Positions 9,801 through 18,542 of a stretch of DNA of 64,000 bases are shown here, piece by piece. Source of the stretch: an uncultured Halomonas sp. (lineage in GTDB: Bacteria; Pseudomonadota; Gammaproteobacteria; Pseudomonadales; Halomonadaceae); the NCBI RefSeq assembly GCF_947490095.1, contig NZ_CANLFS010000001.1, positions 124,001 through 188,000 on the forward strand, in the 5' to 3' direction. Made by a program: the position numbers and the translations under genes. Below the pieces are notes generated by a model that did not search any database, was not told the DNA's origin, and saw nothing but the letters and a program-made list of their open reading frames with translations. Position 1 is the first letter of the stretch, and each line of letters opens with the position of its first letter.

Positions 9801-10868
9801 ACCACTGAGCTCCAGGCGCATCAACAAATCGGCGAGGCTGCCATCCAGGCCCAGTTCGATGCGTTGACCGGCCAGCGCCGGCAGGATGTCGGGAAGCCAG
9901 AGGGCGGTCTCGAGGCGCAGCTCGAGCGGATAATCATCGCTCAGCGTGATGGCGGCCTCGAGGCTGGCGTCACCGTCGCGGGTCGAGACCTCCAGCGGGC
10001 GTATCGCCAGGGAATGGCCTTCGCCGAAGAGCGAGAGGGCCAGCCGTTCGACGCCATATTCCACGGCCCCTTCCACCGCGCTATCTTCCACCAGCAGCTC
10101 CGGTACCTCCACGCGCAATGGCAGCGTCACCTCGGGCAGCTCCCGGCGAGGCTGTTCCGCCAGGTCCCCGGCCGCCAGTCCCTGGGCCGGGGCGGCTACT
10201 TCCTCGGGCAGCGGCGAGCGCACGGTGATGGCGGCATCGATCCCGGCCGCGGTCAGGCGTGGCCCCTCTTCTTCGCCTTCGGTCAGTGCCAGCCGGGCGC
10301 CGGGCGAGAGCGGCAGCAGCAGGCGAGTGCCGGACAGGCGCGTGGGCAGAAGCCTTAGCGTATCGCCCTGGGCCCGGGCACCGGTGCTGAAGTGGTCCCA
10401 GCGCAGCCGGGTGCCATCGGCCAGCATCACCTCGACATCCTCGAGATAGATCCGCCGCAGCTCGATGGGAAATGGCAGCTCGATGGGGCCGGGTGGCTCG
10501 CCCGCCGGCGCCGGCTCCTCGGCGTCGGTGCCCTCGCCCTCGGCCAGGCGCACCCGGGCCCCCTCGATGCCCAGCACCTCCAGGCAGAGACGGCCGGATA
10601 GCACGCATTCGTCTGACCAGGCGATCTCCAGGCGATCCAGGGCGACGTTGGCCGTCCCGGCGTGCATGGAGAAGCCCTCGACCACCAGGCGATCCAGGGG
10701 GGCCCCTTCGTAGGCGTCCACGCTGAACAACCCCAGGCGCTCCCCTTGATCGAACAGCAGGCCGGTGCCCCAGGGCGAGAGCCCCAGGCCCAGCGTCAGG
10801 CAGACCAGGCCGAAGAGCCAGAGAGGCAGCAGGATCAGCAGGCGTATCAGTGCCCAGAGCAGGGTCAA
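6858..10868 (-). CDS. tamB: Translocation and assembly module inner-membrane protein TamB
   Basis: A protein of about 1336 aa with one N-terminal transmembrane helix ([20 protein letters not shown]), a very long region of predicted beta-strand repeats, and a C-terminal TamB/DUF490 domain (around residues 950-1336). TamB forms a periplasm-spanning beta-groove and works with TamA in outer-membrane protein insertion and/or phospholipid transport. I place the start at a TTG at 10868 overlapping the tamA stop codon; extending upstream would read through tamA in another frame. The sequence is strongly acidic, consistent with a halophile. It is followed immediately by msrA. Confidence 0.9.
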   Translation of the reverse strand: MTLLWALIRLLILLPLWLFGLVCLTLGLGLSPWGTGLLFDQGERLGLFSVDAYEGAPLDRLVVEGFSMHAGTANVALDRLEIAWSDECVLSGRLCLEVLGIEGARVRLAEGEGTDAEEPAPAGEPPGPIELPFPIELRRIYLEDVEVMLADGTRLRWDHFSTGARAQGDTLRLLPTRLSGTRLLLPLSPGARLALTEGEEEGPRLTAAGIDAAITVRSPLPEEVAAPAQGLAAGDLAEQPRRELPEVTLPLRVEVPELLVEDSAVEGAVEYGVERLALSLFGEGHSLAIRPLEVSTRDGDASLEAAITLSDDYPLELRLETALWLPDILPALAGQRIELGLDGSLADLLMRLELSGPVDLALDARADLLDPTLPLTASLASDLVQWPLPGHQTTTNAQGETVAVAPWLAEDIALRLEGSLVDYRLAASLKAEGPELPYTRLALAGSGDLTHFAWTPLSLAMSEASVTSQGRASWEDGITVDAQARLDNVDPGQFVEGLPGRLDGDVALGFQQGEFGWQLGISELSIDGELQERPLALRAELEGDSEMRWDITRLDFRQGENRLQLAGRVSEPRIDLQGEIDMPNLASLHESLSGRVSGGIEAAGSLKAPQLDLDLIGESLAFAENRLRDLSLSGRVSGLEDPAMEVGLTLAGLEAGGQRLDEVTLGLNGRLSDHRLTLEAAAPSSMPLSRAALTLEAGLDAQRTAYAGRLSRLEVDAEQGDLRLDTPMVFASDLEQGSARVEPFCLTRRQGGSLCLVETMTASADGGAVRLRVEEVPMALADPFLPSGWAAQGDTGLDLDAGWGANGSWRANGRLESRLALDGQDAYGQPWSLPETRLAGEFDASQGAADLDLELTLDQAGSLALEARVDDPVGAGSLSGRLSLDGLRLAPYRGLAAGMETLEGRLSGNVDLGGRLESPEMRGRIALTCLKASGADVPVEVRDGELGIDLEGTAASIDGYIAAEEGRLDIDGDAAWPTPDDWRADVSLRGVDQPILAVLPEFGRLRIAPDLAIRARPTRLQVRGDVSVPWARLEVGELPASAVAPSPDEVIITQEDDAQARREAERAAQQADSGEDTAEAMADAGMALDVQIELGLGPDMELSAYGLESGLSGTLEVRQQDGPVQLFGDVSLVDGRFRAYGQDLIIREGQLLFSGPPGQPLLNFEAVRNPDATQDDVVAGLRVTGSAASPQLEVFSEPAMDEASGLSYVLRGRAPNDSDNDGALTSALVGLAVGQAGGAVGGIGEAFGVSDLTLDTAGSGDDSQVTLSGQLTDDLEVGYGVGVFSPIAELTLRYNIWRSLYLEAVSGAAQAVDLVYSFSRAGNPNILDDTRQESQP

Positions 10869-12727
10869 AACTCTGGACCGATGGCGAAGTGTAGGCGCCA
10901 CGAATTGTCCTCGTCGTCGAAGGGATGAGCGATATCCAGGCGGATCGGGCCCACCGGTGATATCCAGCGCACGCCGAGTCCGGCGCCGGTCTTGAGATCG
11001 TCGGGGCCCCAGTCGTCGAAGGCATCGCCGGTGTCGACGAAGGCCGCCCCCCACCAGTCGCCGGTGACGCGATGCTGCCATTCCAGGCTGTAGGTCAACA
11101 GCTGCTGGCCGCCGGTCAGGTCGCCATCATCGTCCTCCGGCGACAGGCTCTCGTAGCCATAGCCACGCACGCTGTTGTCGCCGCCGGCAAAGAAGCGCAG
11201 CGACGGGGGAATCAGGGAGAAGTCGTTGGTCTCGATGGCCCCCAACCCCAGCCCCGTTACCACGCGGTTGTCGGCACCGATCTTGCGAATCCAGCGCGTA
11301 TCGCCGGTGACGCGGACGAAATCCGCATCGGAGCCCCAGGTGCTGTCGGAGACCTCCAGGCTCAACTGCTGGTAGTCACCCCAGGTGGGGAACGTCGGGT
11401 GACGGGTGCGGGTGCGCGACCAGCGGATGCCGGGATAGAGCAGCAGCACCTGTTCGCTGTCACTCCCCTGGGTGTAGTCCTCGTAGGTGGTCCGCACATA
11501 GAGGTGCTGGATCCAGCCGTTGTCGAACTCCCAGCGGCGCGCGCCCTCGACGGTCGCCTCCAGCGAGCGCGTATCGTCATTGTCCTTGTGACTAATCCCG
11601 TATTGGAAGCGGTAGCTATCGCGCAGCGGATTGTCGAGGGGCATCTTGTAGACGCCCCCGAAGCGCTGCTCGGGCGCCGAGAGATAGAGGTCATGGTCGA
11701 GCCCGTGGCCGTAGCGATTGACCCAGGGTTGCTCCCAGGAGAATCGCATACGCGGCCCCACATCGGTGGCGTAGCCGACCCCCGTTTCGAAACGGTGACG
11801 GTCGGCGGGGGCCAGGCTGACGTCGATGGGTACCGCGGGGCGCGCTTCCTGGCGGGCGGTCAGGGCCGTGGCCCCCTCGAGGGCCGCCCCGGAAACACGC
11901 GGCATCGCCGTATAGCGCTCCCCGCCCTGGGTGGCCACGGCCTCGGTCCAGCCCGGCGAGCCCTCCTCGAGGGCCAGAGTGGACTGCTGGAGGCGCGGCT
12001 TGACGGTAATGGAGCGAAACCATTCGGTCTGGCCCAGCCGCTGGTTGAAGCTGGCAAGTTCACTGGCCAGATAGGGCTCTCCCGGGGCGAAGGGAAGCAG
12101 GTTGCGCAGGCGTTCGGTCTCGATATGGCTGCCGCTGATGGCGACCTCGCCGAAACGGTAGCGTGGACCACTGTCCAGGGCCAGGTAGAGCCTCGCGCTC
12201 TCGGCGAAGGGGCGCACCTCCATGCGGCGGTCGGCGTAGCGCCACTGAAAGTAGCCCCGCTCCATGGAGAGATTGGCCAGCTTGCCACGCAGGCTGTCAT
12301 AGGGGGCGTGTACCAGAGGGTCCCCCTCGGCCAGGGGAAAGTCATCGAGGGCTTCCTGGAAAGGCGGGTCATCCTGGGCATCCCCCGCCAGGCGAAAGTC
12401 CAGGGTCTCGATACGCACTCGCGCGCCCGGGTCGATGACCAGCTCGACGAACTCGGGCGCCTCGCCCTCGGCCAGCCGGGCCTCTATTTCCGGTTCGTAA
12501 TAGCCGTAGACCCGCATCGCCTCGGCGGCGCGGCGGCGTGACTCGCCCTCCAGCCGCGCGCGGCTATACTGGGTTTCGTCCAGCCCCTCGAGGTAGTGGC
12601 TCACGTTCTTCGCCACATCCCCCTCGAGCCCATCGATTCGAGCCTCGATGGCCATCGCCGTCGGGACGGGCAGCATGCCCAGTGCCAGTGTCGCCGCGAT
12701 CAGGCGTACTCCGCTATGATTCTCCAT
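10865..12727 (-). CDS. tamA: Translocation and assembly module outer-membrane protein TamA
   Basis: A 620-aa Omp85-family protein. A signal peptide (about residues 1-26, ending PTAMA) precedes POTRA domains (about 27-250) and a 16-strand barrel. It ends in the C-terminal phenylalanine typical of BAM substrates (FAIGPEF). The barrel contains the Omp85 motif VRGYGYESL. The start is the ATG at 12727 with TAAGGA just upstream; an in-frame TTG at 12781 lacks support. It acts with TamB, encoded immediately downstream with overlap. Confidence 0.92.
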   Translation of the reverse strand: MENHSGVRLIAATLALGMLPVPTAMAIEARIDGLEGDVAKNVSHYLEGLDETQYSRARLEGESRRRAAEAMRVYGYYEPEIEARLAEGEAPEFVELVIDPGARVRIETLDFRLAGDAQDDPPFQEALDDFPLAEGDPLVHAPYDSLRGKLANLSMERGYFQWRYADRRMEVRPFAESARLYLALDSGPRYRFGEVAISGSHIETERLRNLLPFAPGEPYLASELASFNQRLGQTEWFRSITVKPRLQQSTLALEEGSPGWTEAVATQGGERYTAMPRVSGAALEGATALTARQEARPAVPIDVSLAPADRHRFETGVGYATDVGPRMRFSWEQPWVNRYGHGLDHDLYLSAPEQRFGGVYKMPLDNPLRDSYRFQYGISHKDNDDTRSLEATVEGARRWEFDNGWIQHLYVRTTYEDYTQGSDSEQVLLLYPGIRWSRTRTRHPTFPTWGDYQQLSLEVSDSTWGSDADFVRVTGDTRWIRKIGADNRVVTGLGLGAIETNDFSLIPPSLRFFAGGDNSVRGYGYESLSPEDDDGDLTGGQQLLTYSLEWQHRVTGDWWGAAFVDTGDAFDDWGPDDLKTGAGLGVRWISPVGPIRLDIAHPFDDEDNSWRLHFAIGPEF

Positions 12728-12777
12728 ATCCTTACGCCTTGCCGTCTGCGACTCGGGGGGGAGTCCTGCCGTGGGCG

Positions 12778-13647
12778 TCAAGGACGCAATGCTTCGAGCC
12801 GTGCGCTGAGCGCAAGCTGACTTCGACGCAATTCGCCAATCTCGGCCTCCAGCGCGGTCTGGCGCTGGCGCAGGGCACCCTGTTGCTGTTGCCCATCTTC
12901 CCGCGCCTCGTCGACGCCTTCAAGTGTCTCGGTCAGCGTAGCGACGCGCGCCTGCAGGGTGTCGAGGCGCGAGCGCTGTGTTTCCTGGGTGTCGGCGAGG
13001 CGTTTCTCGGCCGCCTCCCGCTCATCGCGCAGCGTCTCGAGTGCCGCCGCCTCGATGCCCTGCGCCTCTAGCTCGGTGAGACGCCGAGCGTTCTCGCCCT
13101 GGGCTTCTCTGACGATATCGAGGCGTTCGCCGAGGGCGCCACGTCCCTCTTCTCCGGCGCGCTCCAGGGCATCGAGAGATTCCTGGAAGGCCCGGAGTGT
13201 CGCCTCCCGGGTCGCGGCGGCCGCCTTCATGCGGGCCAGGCTCGTCTCGTGCCGAGCGATCACTCCCTCGAGACGCTCGACCCCCGCGGCCAGGTCGTCC
13301 TCGAGGGCCGCGAGGCGAGGCTTTAGAGGGGCATCCTGATTGGCCAGGGCATCGAGGCGGGCCTCCAGGCGGTCGAGGCCGTCGTCGTCTCCGGTGGCGG
13401 CATCGAAGCGGGCATGCACATTGGAGAGCTCACCGCTCAGCCGGGCGGTCTCGGCCGTCAGACGCTGGCGCTCCTGCCAGCCGAACCAGCCCATCGCCGC
13501 CAGGGCCGCGACAAGCATCAGGATCAGCAGCCATAGCGGCCACACCCGCGGCGGTTCGGGATGCCGGGGACGGTGTGCCGCCAGGCTGGCCTCCGGATCC
13601 GGGATTATCGATCCGGCGTCGCGGCGGGGTTCCGGTCGCTCTGCCAT
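12778..13647 (-). CDS. Membrane-anchored coiled-coil protein of unknown function
   Basis: A 289-aa protein of no family I can name. It has a proline- and arginine-rich cytoplasmic N-terminus (1-34) and one transmembrane helix (about 36-57, VWPLWLLILMLVAALAAMGW). The rest is a long heptad-rich coiled coil of Ala, Glu, Arg and Leu to the C-terminus. The layout is like HemX- or ATPase-associated tethers, but without a diagnostic motif. It lies 50 bases upstream of tamA on the same strand and may be co-transcribed. It is divergent from the SOD-like gene. Confidence 0.8.
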   Translation of the reverse strand: MAERPEPRRDAGSIIPDPEASLAAHRPRHPEPPRVWPLWLLILMLVAALAAMGWFGWQERQRLTAETARLSGELSNVHARFDAATGDDDGLDRLEARLDALANQDAPLKPRLAALEDDLAAGVERLEGVIARHETSLARMKAAAATREATLRAFQESLDALERAGEEGRGALGERLDIVREAQGENARRLTELEAQGIEAAALETLRDEREAAEKRLADTQETQRSRLDTLQARVATLTETLEGVDEAREDGQQQQGALRQRQTALEAEIGELRRSQLALSARLEALRP

Positions 13648-13739
13648 GCTCTGCTCCTCGTGTGGCCGGGGACGGGATGCCGGGATCCGGGTCGCCTGAT
13701 ATCATGCCGTATCACCGCCTTCTGCGCCAAGGACGATCC

Positions 13740-14309
13740 ATGCCCTTCGAATTGCCCGCACTGCCCTACGATACCAAGGCACTGGAGCCGCATCTGTCGC
13801 GCGAGACGGTGATACGGCTCCACGGCCAGACCCAGCGGGCCTGCCTGACCCGCCTCAACCGGCGGGTGGCCGGCACCCCCTGGGCGGCCGCCTCGCTGGA
13901 GGCGATCCTCCTCGGTGGCGAGGCGGACATCGCCCGCCAGGCGGCGAAGGCCTGGGCCCTGACCTTCTACTGGCACTCGCTCTCGCCCCAGGGCGGCTCG
14001 CCGGACGCCGCCCTGATACAGGCGATCGAAGCCCGCTGGGGGAGTCTCGCCGGTCTCGAGCAGGCCTTCGCCACTGCCGCCGGCGAGGCCCCCGACGACG
14101 GCTGGATATGGCTGGTGCGGGGCCCAGAGGGGCTGGCCGTGTTGGGCAGCGAGGCACACCAGATGCCCCTGACGCTTGGCCTGACGCCCCTGCTGGTCCA
14201 CCATCCCGCGGCGGACCCGAGCGCCCCGACGCCGCTCTCTTCCTTCTGGAAACTGGCCAACTGGTGGTTCGCGGCCATCAACTTCGCCGGCCCCACCGTG
14301 CCCGGCTGA
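13740..14309 (+). CDS. Fe/Mn superoxide dismutase-like protein lacking metal ligands
   Basis: A 189-aa homologue of iron superoxide dismutase: the N-terminus FELPALPY, the core motif TFYW and the C-terminal FWKLANWWF match SodB. However, all four metal ligands are absent. Aligned with E. coli SodB, the first histidine is Leu27, the second is Leu74 (WALTFYW instead of WNHTFYW), and the DVWEHAYY segment carrying the Asp and last His is deleted and replaced (TPLLVHHPAADP). The gate tyrosine is Cys35 and the active-site glutamine is Lys70. The frame is intact with no stops, so this looks like a maintained non-dismutase paralogue rather than a decaying gene. Its role is unknown. Confidence 0.85.
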   Translation: MPFELPALPYDTKALEPHLSRETVIRLHGQTQRACLTRLNRRVAGTPWAAASLEAILLGGEADIARQAAKAWALTFYWHSLSPQGGSPDAALIQAIEARWGSLAGLEQAFATAAGEAPDDGWIWLVRGPEGLAVLGSEAHQMPLTLGLTPLLVHHPAADPSAPTPLSSFWKLANWWFAAINFAGPTVPG

Positions 14310-14316
14310 CGCCGAC

Positions 14317-15606
14317 TCACGGGTCGGCCCGGCGCCCGATGCCCCGGTAGTGAAGCCCCTGGGCGGCGACCCACTGGGGATCATAGATATTGCGACCATC
14401 CAGCACCAGGCGCTCCGTCAGTTGCGAGGCCAGTTCACGCCAGTCGGGATTCCAGTAGGCCTTCCACTCGGTCACCAGCATCAGGGCATCGGCTCCCCGG
14501 CATGCCTCGAGGGGATCCGCGTCCATGAGCTCCAGCAGCGGATGGTCTCCGACCTCCTCACGCAAGGCGGGCAGTGCCGCCGGGTCATGGAGGCGAACCC
14601 GCACCCCCTGGGCCCATAGCGCTCGCAGCAGCGTCAGCACCGGCGCATGGTCGATGCGGGCGGTGCCGGGCTTGAAGGCCGCCCCCCAGATCGCCACGCA
14701 GCGCCCCTCGAGGCGGCCGTTGAAGTGTGACCACAGCTTGCGGAACAGCGTCTCCTTCTTGTGCTCGTTGATGTCGAGCACCTGATCGAGCAAGGCCGAA
14801 TGCCGGCCGCTGGCGGATTGCACGTCGGCCAGGCGCACCAGGTCACGGGAGAAGTTGGGGCCACCGAAGCCGCAGCCGGGGTAGAGATATTCATAGCCGA
14901 TACGCGGGTCGGATCCCATGCCCTGGCGCACGAACTCGACGTCGACACCCAGGCTATCGGCGAGGCCCGCCACCTCGTTCATGTAGCTGATGCGGGTGGC
15001 CAGCATGCCGTTGATGGCCAACTTGGTCAGTTCCGCCGCGCGCCGCGGCATGCACTGGATGACCTCCCGGCGGCGATTGAAGGCACGCAGCAACTCGCGC
15101 ACCTGTGCCTCGGCCCCGGCATCGTCACAGCCCAGCAACCAGCGGCTGGGCCGGGTAAAGGTGTCCCAGGCGCGCCCCTCCTCGATCATGTCCGACAGGG
15201 CCACGGCGTGGCTGCCCTGTCCCAGTCGGCCTTCCAGCCGTTCGGTCTCGCCGACCGGGAAGGTCGAGTGATTGACCAGCAGCCGCGGCCGGTCGCCGGT
15301 GCCCTTCAGCGCCGCGAACAGGGTGTCGAGTTCACTGCGCTGCTCGGGCGAGAGGGCCAGCCAGACGACCTCCTGGGGGCTTGTCAGGGCGTCCTCGGCG
15401 TCGCCTGCCAGGCGCAGCCCAGTACCGGATAATCCGGCCTCGAGCTGGTCGAGCAGGCGTGGCTCGCGGATCAGCCAGTCGGCCTGACGCAGGGCCGACC
15501 AGGGCTGGTCGGCATGCGGCAGCCAGGTGACGGTGTGGCCCACAGAGGAAAGGGCCGCGGCGGCGGTGGCGGCGGCGAGCTCGCTGCCGTGGACCAGCAC
15601 ACGCAT
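14317..15606 (-). CDS. UDP-glucose 6-dehydrogenase-like protein without the catalytic cysteine
   Basis: A 429-aa protein clearly of the UDP-glucose/nucleotide-sugar dehydrogenase family: STFPVG near 114, MLATRISYMNEVAGL near 201-215, FKPGT, LVTEWKAY, and C-terminal DGRNIYDP. Two hallmarks are missing. The NAD fingerprint GxGxxG reads GSELAA at residues 7-12. The active-site motif GGSCFPKD reads GGPNFSRD, with Asn251 in place of the nucleophilic cysteine. Lys195 of the substrate pocket is kept. It starts 3 bases after galU, preserving the galU-ugd order of Pseudomonas. Dehydrogenase activity is unlikely; a sugar-nucleotide-binding or regulatory role is possible. Confidence 0.85.
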   Translation of the reverse strand: MRVLVHGSELAAATAAAALSSVGHTVTWLPHADQPWSALRQADWLIREPRLLDQLEAGLSGTGLRLAGDAEDALTSPQEVVWLALSPEQRSELDTLFAALKGTGDRPRLLVNHSTFPVGETERLEGRLGQGSHAVALSDMIEEGRAWDTFTRPSRWLLGCDDAGAEAQVRELLRAFNRRREVIQCMPRRAAELTKLAINGMLATRISYMNEVAGLADSLGVDVEFVRQGMGSDPRIGYEYLYPGCGFGGPNFSRDLVRLADVQSASGRHSALLDQVLDINEHKKETLFRKLWSHFNGRLEGRCVAIWGAAFKPGTARIDHAPVLTLLRALWAQGVRVRLHDPAALPALREEVGDHPLLELMDADPLEACRGADALMLVTEWKAYWNPDWRELASQLTERLVLDGRNIYDPQWVAAQGLHYRGIGRRADP

Positions 15607-15609
15607 GGC

Positions 15610-16500
15610 TCAGTCCTCCCCGGCGTAACGTGCCAGCAGTTCACGAAACCCCTGGCCATAGCGGGCATGGCGACGACCGTAGGCGAGCGTGGCCTCGAGG
15701 TAGCCGAGCTGGTGGCCGCAGTCGAAGGTCTTGCCGCTCATCCGGTAGGCGTCGACGCCCTCCCGGGCCCGCAGGGCCTCGATGGCATCGGTGAGCTGGA
15801 TCTCGTTTCCGGCGCCGGGCGGAGTCTCGGCCAACAGGGCGAAGATACTGCCGGGCAGCACATAGCGGCCGATCACCGCCAGGTCCGAAGGCGCCTCATC
15901 CACCGGCGGCTTCTCCACCACGCCGGCCAAGGGGCGCGACTCCCCCGGGCCGGGCACCTCCCCGCCGGTGTCGACGATGCCGTACTGGCGAGTCATCTCG
16001 TGAGGCACTTCCTCCACCATCAACTGGGCATGGGCGGTGCGCTCGAAGGCGTCCAGCATGCCGCCCAGGTCGTTGCGCTCGAGGCCCTCGCCGTCCACCA
16101 GCACATCGGGGAGCAGCACCGCGAAGGGGGTGTCGTCACCGATCGCCGGCCGCGCGCAGAGCACCGCGTGCCCCAGGCCCAGCGGCTCGGGCTGACGCAC
16201 GCTGATGATATTGACGTCGTCGGGGACGATCGAGCGCAGCTGTTCGAGCAGCTCGTGCTTGCCCTTGGCCTCGAGGCTCGCCTCCATCTCGAAGTGCTTG
16301 TCGAAGTGGTTCTCGATGGCCCCCTTGCTGGCGTGGGTCACCAGCACGATATCGCGGATACCCGCGGCGACGGCTTCCTCGACCACATACTGGATCACGG
16401 GGCGGTCGACGATGGTGATCATTTCCTTGGGGATCGCCTTGGAGGCGGGCAGGCAGCGAGTGCCAAAACCGGCTACGGGAAGTACGGCCTTGCGAATCAT
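15610..16500 (-). CDS. galU: UTP--glucose-1-phosphate uridylyltransferase
   Basis: A 296-aa GalU that makes UDP-glucose from UTP and glucose-1-phosphate. The nucleotide-binding N-terminus reads KAVLPVAGFGTRCLPASK and continues IPKEM. Other family segments are VDRPVIQYVVEEA, EPLGLGHAV, VVEKP and GNEIQLTDAI. Length and motifs are normal, so the enzyme should be active. It is the first gene of a two-gene unit with the Ugd-like gene and is divergent from ubiG. Confidence 0.95.
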   Translation of the reverse strand: MIRKAVLPVAGFGTRCLPASKAIPKEMITIVDRPVIQYVVEEAVAAGIRDIVLVTHASKGAIENHFDKHFEMEASLEAKGKHELLEQLRSIVPDDVNIISVRQPEPLGLGHAVLCARPAIGDDTPFAVLLPDVLVDGEGLERNDLGGMLDAFERTAHAQLMVEEVPHEMTRQYGIVDTGGEVPGPGESRPLAGVVEKPPVDEAPSDLAVIGRYVLPGSIFALLAETPPGAGNEIQLTDAIEALRAREGVDAYRMSGKTFDCGHQLGYLEATLAYGRRHARYGQGFRELLARYAGED

Positions 16501-16574
16501 GGGCAGTCCTTGTCGAGGGTCGCGAATACAAAATCACACCGGCACGCGAGACGGGAAGTCGCCGCCGGCAACGG

Positions 16575-16671
16575 GTAGAATGTCCCCAATGATACCGGAC
16601 TCGGCGTGGTCTGCCACCGCCGCGCTGCCGGTCACTCCCTTGCCAACCTCCCTTATTAACCTCCCTTATTA
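16575..16671 (+). promoter_or_regulatory. Probable ubiG promoter region with a 13-bp tandem duplication
   Basis: TAGAAT at 16575-16580 resembles a sigma-70 -10 element upstream of ubiG. Between it and the start codon the 13-mer AACCTCCCTTATT occurs twice in tandem (16645-16657 and 16658-16670), lengthening the leader. The ribosome-binding site CGGAGAGAG follows. There is no experimental support for the promoter. Confidence 0.35.
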
Positions 16672-16686
16672 ACCCGGAGAGAGCGA

Positions 16687-17412
16687 ATGGGCACAACGCC
16701 GTCATCAGTGGAGAACATGGACCCCGACGAGATCGCCAAGTTCGAGGCCCTGGCCGAACGCTGGTGGGACAGCACGGGTGAGTTCAAGCCGCTGCACGAT
16801 ATCAATCCCCTGCGGCTGGACTTCATCGACGCCCGCGCCGGCATGGCCGGGCGGCGGGTACTGGATGTCGGCTGCGGCGGCGGCATCCTCGCCGAGGGCA
16901 TGGCGCACCGTGGCGCCGATGTCATCGGCATCGACCTGGGCGAGGCCCCGCTGGGTGTCGCTCGCCTTCATGCCGAGGAGAGCGGGCTTGCCATCGACTA
17001 TCGCCGGGTCAGCGTCGAGGCCCTGGCCGAGGAGGCCCCGGGCCGCTTCGATGTGGTCACCTGCCTGGAGATGCTCGAGCATGTCCCGGACCCCGGCTCG
17101 GTGGTGCGGGCCTGCGCGGCCCTGGTCAAGCCCGGAGGCCAGGTGTTCTTCTCGACACTCAACCGCAACCCCAAGGCCCTGGCCCTGGCCGTGGTCGGCG
17201 CCGAATATGTGCTGCGCATGCTGCCCCGAGGCACCCATGACTACGCCAAGTTCATTCGCCCCGCGGAGCTCGCCCGCTGGTGCCGGGAGGCGGGCCTGGC
17301 GGTGCGTGAGCAGAGCGGCCTGGTCTATAACCCCCTGACCCGTCGTTATCGGCTTCATCCCACCGATGTCTCGGTCAATTACCTGATGCACTGTCAACGC
17401 GAGGATGCCTGA
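16687..17412 (+). CDS. ubiG: Ubiquinone biosynthesis O-methyltransferase UbiG
   Basis: A 241-aa SAM-dependent methyltransferase performing both O-methylations of ubiquinone synthesis. Family features are [19 protein letters not shown] near the N-terminus, motif [17 protein letters not shown] near 59-73, [11 protein letters not shown], and the FIRPAEL region of the UbiG insertion. It overlaps the next gene by one base (TGATG), indicating coupling. The gene order ubiG-phosphatase-yciK matches Pseudomonas. Confidence 0.95.
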   Translation: MGTTPSSVENMDPDEIAKFEALAERWWDSTGEFKPLHDINPLRLDFIDARAGMAGRRVLDVGCGGGILAEGMAHRGADVIGIDLGEAPLGVARLHAEESGLAIDYRRVSVEALAEEAPGRFDVVTCLEMLEHVPDPGSVVRACAALVKPGGQVFFSTLNRNPKALALAVVGAEYVLRMLPRGTHDYAKFIRPAELARWCREAGLAVREQSGLVYNPLTRRYRLHPTDVSVNYLMHCQREDA

Positions 17413-18086
17413 TGTCGCCCCCTCACCCCGCCCCCGCCGCCCTGCTCTTCGACCTCGACGGCACCCTGGTGGACACCGCCCCGGACCTGGCCCGGGCCAC
17501 CAATGCGCTACGCGCGCACCATGGCCTCCCCCCCCTGCCCTATCCGGTGATTCGCGCCCAGGTGTCCAACGGTGGCAGTGCCCTGGTGGAGCTCGCCCTG
17601 GGACTGGCCCGGGACACGCCAGGGCACGCTGAGGCCCGGCACTTCCTGCTCGCCGCCTACGGCGACGACGTGGCCGCCGAGAGTCGGGTCTTTGCCCCGC
17701 TCGCCCCGCTGCTCGATGCCTGGGAGACCCGGGGAGCGGCGTGGGGGATCGTGACCAACAAGCCGCGGGCCTATGCCGCCCCGCTGGTGGAGGCCCTGAC
17801 CCTGGCGCCCGGGGCGCTGCTCTGCGCGGATGATCTGCCGGTGAAGAAGCCCGACCCCGCCCCGCTGCTGGAGGCCGCGCGCCGGCTGGGCGTGACCCCC
17901 TCATCCTGCTGGTATCTCGGCGACCACCTGCGTGACATCCAGGCGGCACGAGCCGCCGGCATGCCCGCCGTCGCGGTGGGCTGGGGCTATATGGAAGATG
18001 GCGAGGATTTTCGTGGCTGGCCCGCCGACCTCTGGTTCGAGACCGGCGAGGAACTGGTCGCCGCCCTCCTCACGGAAGGCGGCTAA
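17412..18086 (+). CDS. mupP: HAD phosphatase, likely N-acetylmuramate 6-phosphate phosphatase MupP
   Basis: A 224-aa HAD-superfamily hydrolase of the Gph (phosphoglycolate phosphatase) class. Motif I is FDLDGTLVDTAPDLARA with nucleophile and acid Asp near residues 14 and 16. Motif II is VTNK, and motifs III/IV are KKPDPAPL and YLGDHLRDIQAA. By sequence it could be called gph, but its position between ubiG and a yciK-type gene is that of mupP in Pseudomonas, which acts in the cell-wall recycling route that by-passes de novo UDP-MurNAc synthesis. The MupP assignment rests mainly on this context. The stop codon abuts the palindromic repeat array. Confidence 0.75.
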   Translation: MSPPHPAPAALLFDLDGTLVDTAPDLARATNALRAHHGLPPLPYPVIRAQVSNGGSALVELALGLARDTPGHAEARHFLLAAYGDDVAAESRVFAPLAPLLDAWETRGAAWGIVTNKPRAYAAPLVEALTLAPGALLCADDLPVKKPDPAPLLEAARRLGVTPSSCWYLGDHLRDIQAARAAGMPAVAVGWGYMEDGEDFRGWPADLWFETGEELVAALLTEGG

Positions 18087-18542
18087 CCACCCCGATCACC
18101 TCATGGGGTCAGACCCCATGGGGTTGGGGGTCTGACCCCAGGCTAAGCCACCCCGATTGGGGTCAGACCCCATGGGGTTGGGGGTCTGACCCCAGGTTAA
18201 AGCCACCCCGATCGGGGTCTGACCCCATGGGGTTAGGGGTCTGACCCCAGGTTAAGCCACCCCGATTGGGGTCTGACCCCATGGGGTTGGGGGTCTGACC
18301 CCAGGTTAAGCCACCCCGATCGGGGTCTGACCCCATGGGGTTGGGGGTCTGACCCCAGGTTAAGCCACCCCGATTGGGGTCAGACCCCATGGGGTTAGGG
18401 GTCTGACCCCAGGGTTAAGCCACCCCGATCGGGGTCTGACCCCATGGGGTTAGGGGTCTGACCCCAGGTTAAAGCCACCCCGATTGGGGTCAGACCCCAT
18501 GGGGTTGGGGGTCTGACCCCAGGTTGAGGGGTCTGACCCCAG
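18087..18542. repeat. Array of eight ~54-bp units built from GGGGTCWGACCCC palindromes
   Basis: Eight tandem units of 54-55 bp fill the whole gap between two convergent genes. Each unit is CCACCCCGAT(C/T), then GGGGTC(A/T)GACCCC, ATGGGGTT(A/G), GGGGTCTGACCCC, and AGGTTAA(A)G. Seventeen copies of the palindrome are present, including one extra at 18528-18540. The base after CCCCGAT alternates strictly T, C, T, C, T, C, T in units 2 to 8, revealing a ~109-bp dimeric period. Alternating G4 and C4 tracts mean every segment can pair with many others. It begins one base after the mupP stop codon and ends at the yciK stop codon. It resembles REP-type intergenic palindromes and could act as a two-way terminator. 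Confidence 0.95.

Noticed and set aside
13740-14309. Calling the gene a functional sodB
   Set aside because: All four metal-binding residues are missing in the alignment with E. coli SodB.
18163-18390. Coding frame across the palindrome array on the minus strand
   Set aside because: The 54-bp period is a multiple of three, so it automatically gives a repeated peptide; it lacks a ribosome-binding site and breaks where units are 55 bp.
18087-18542. CRISPR array
   Set aside because: The regular ~54-bp period lacks unique spacers; every segment of each unit is itself repeated, and no cas genes are nearby.
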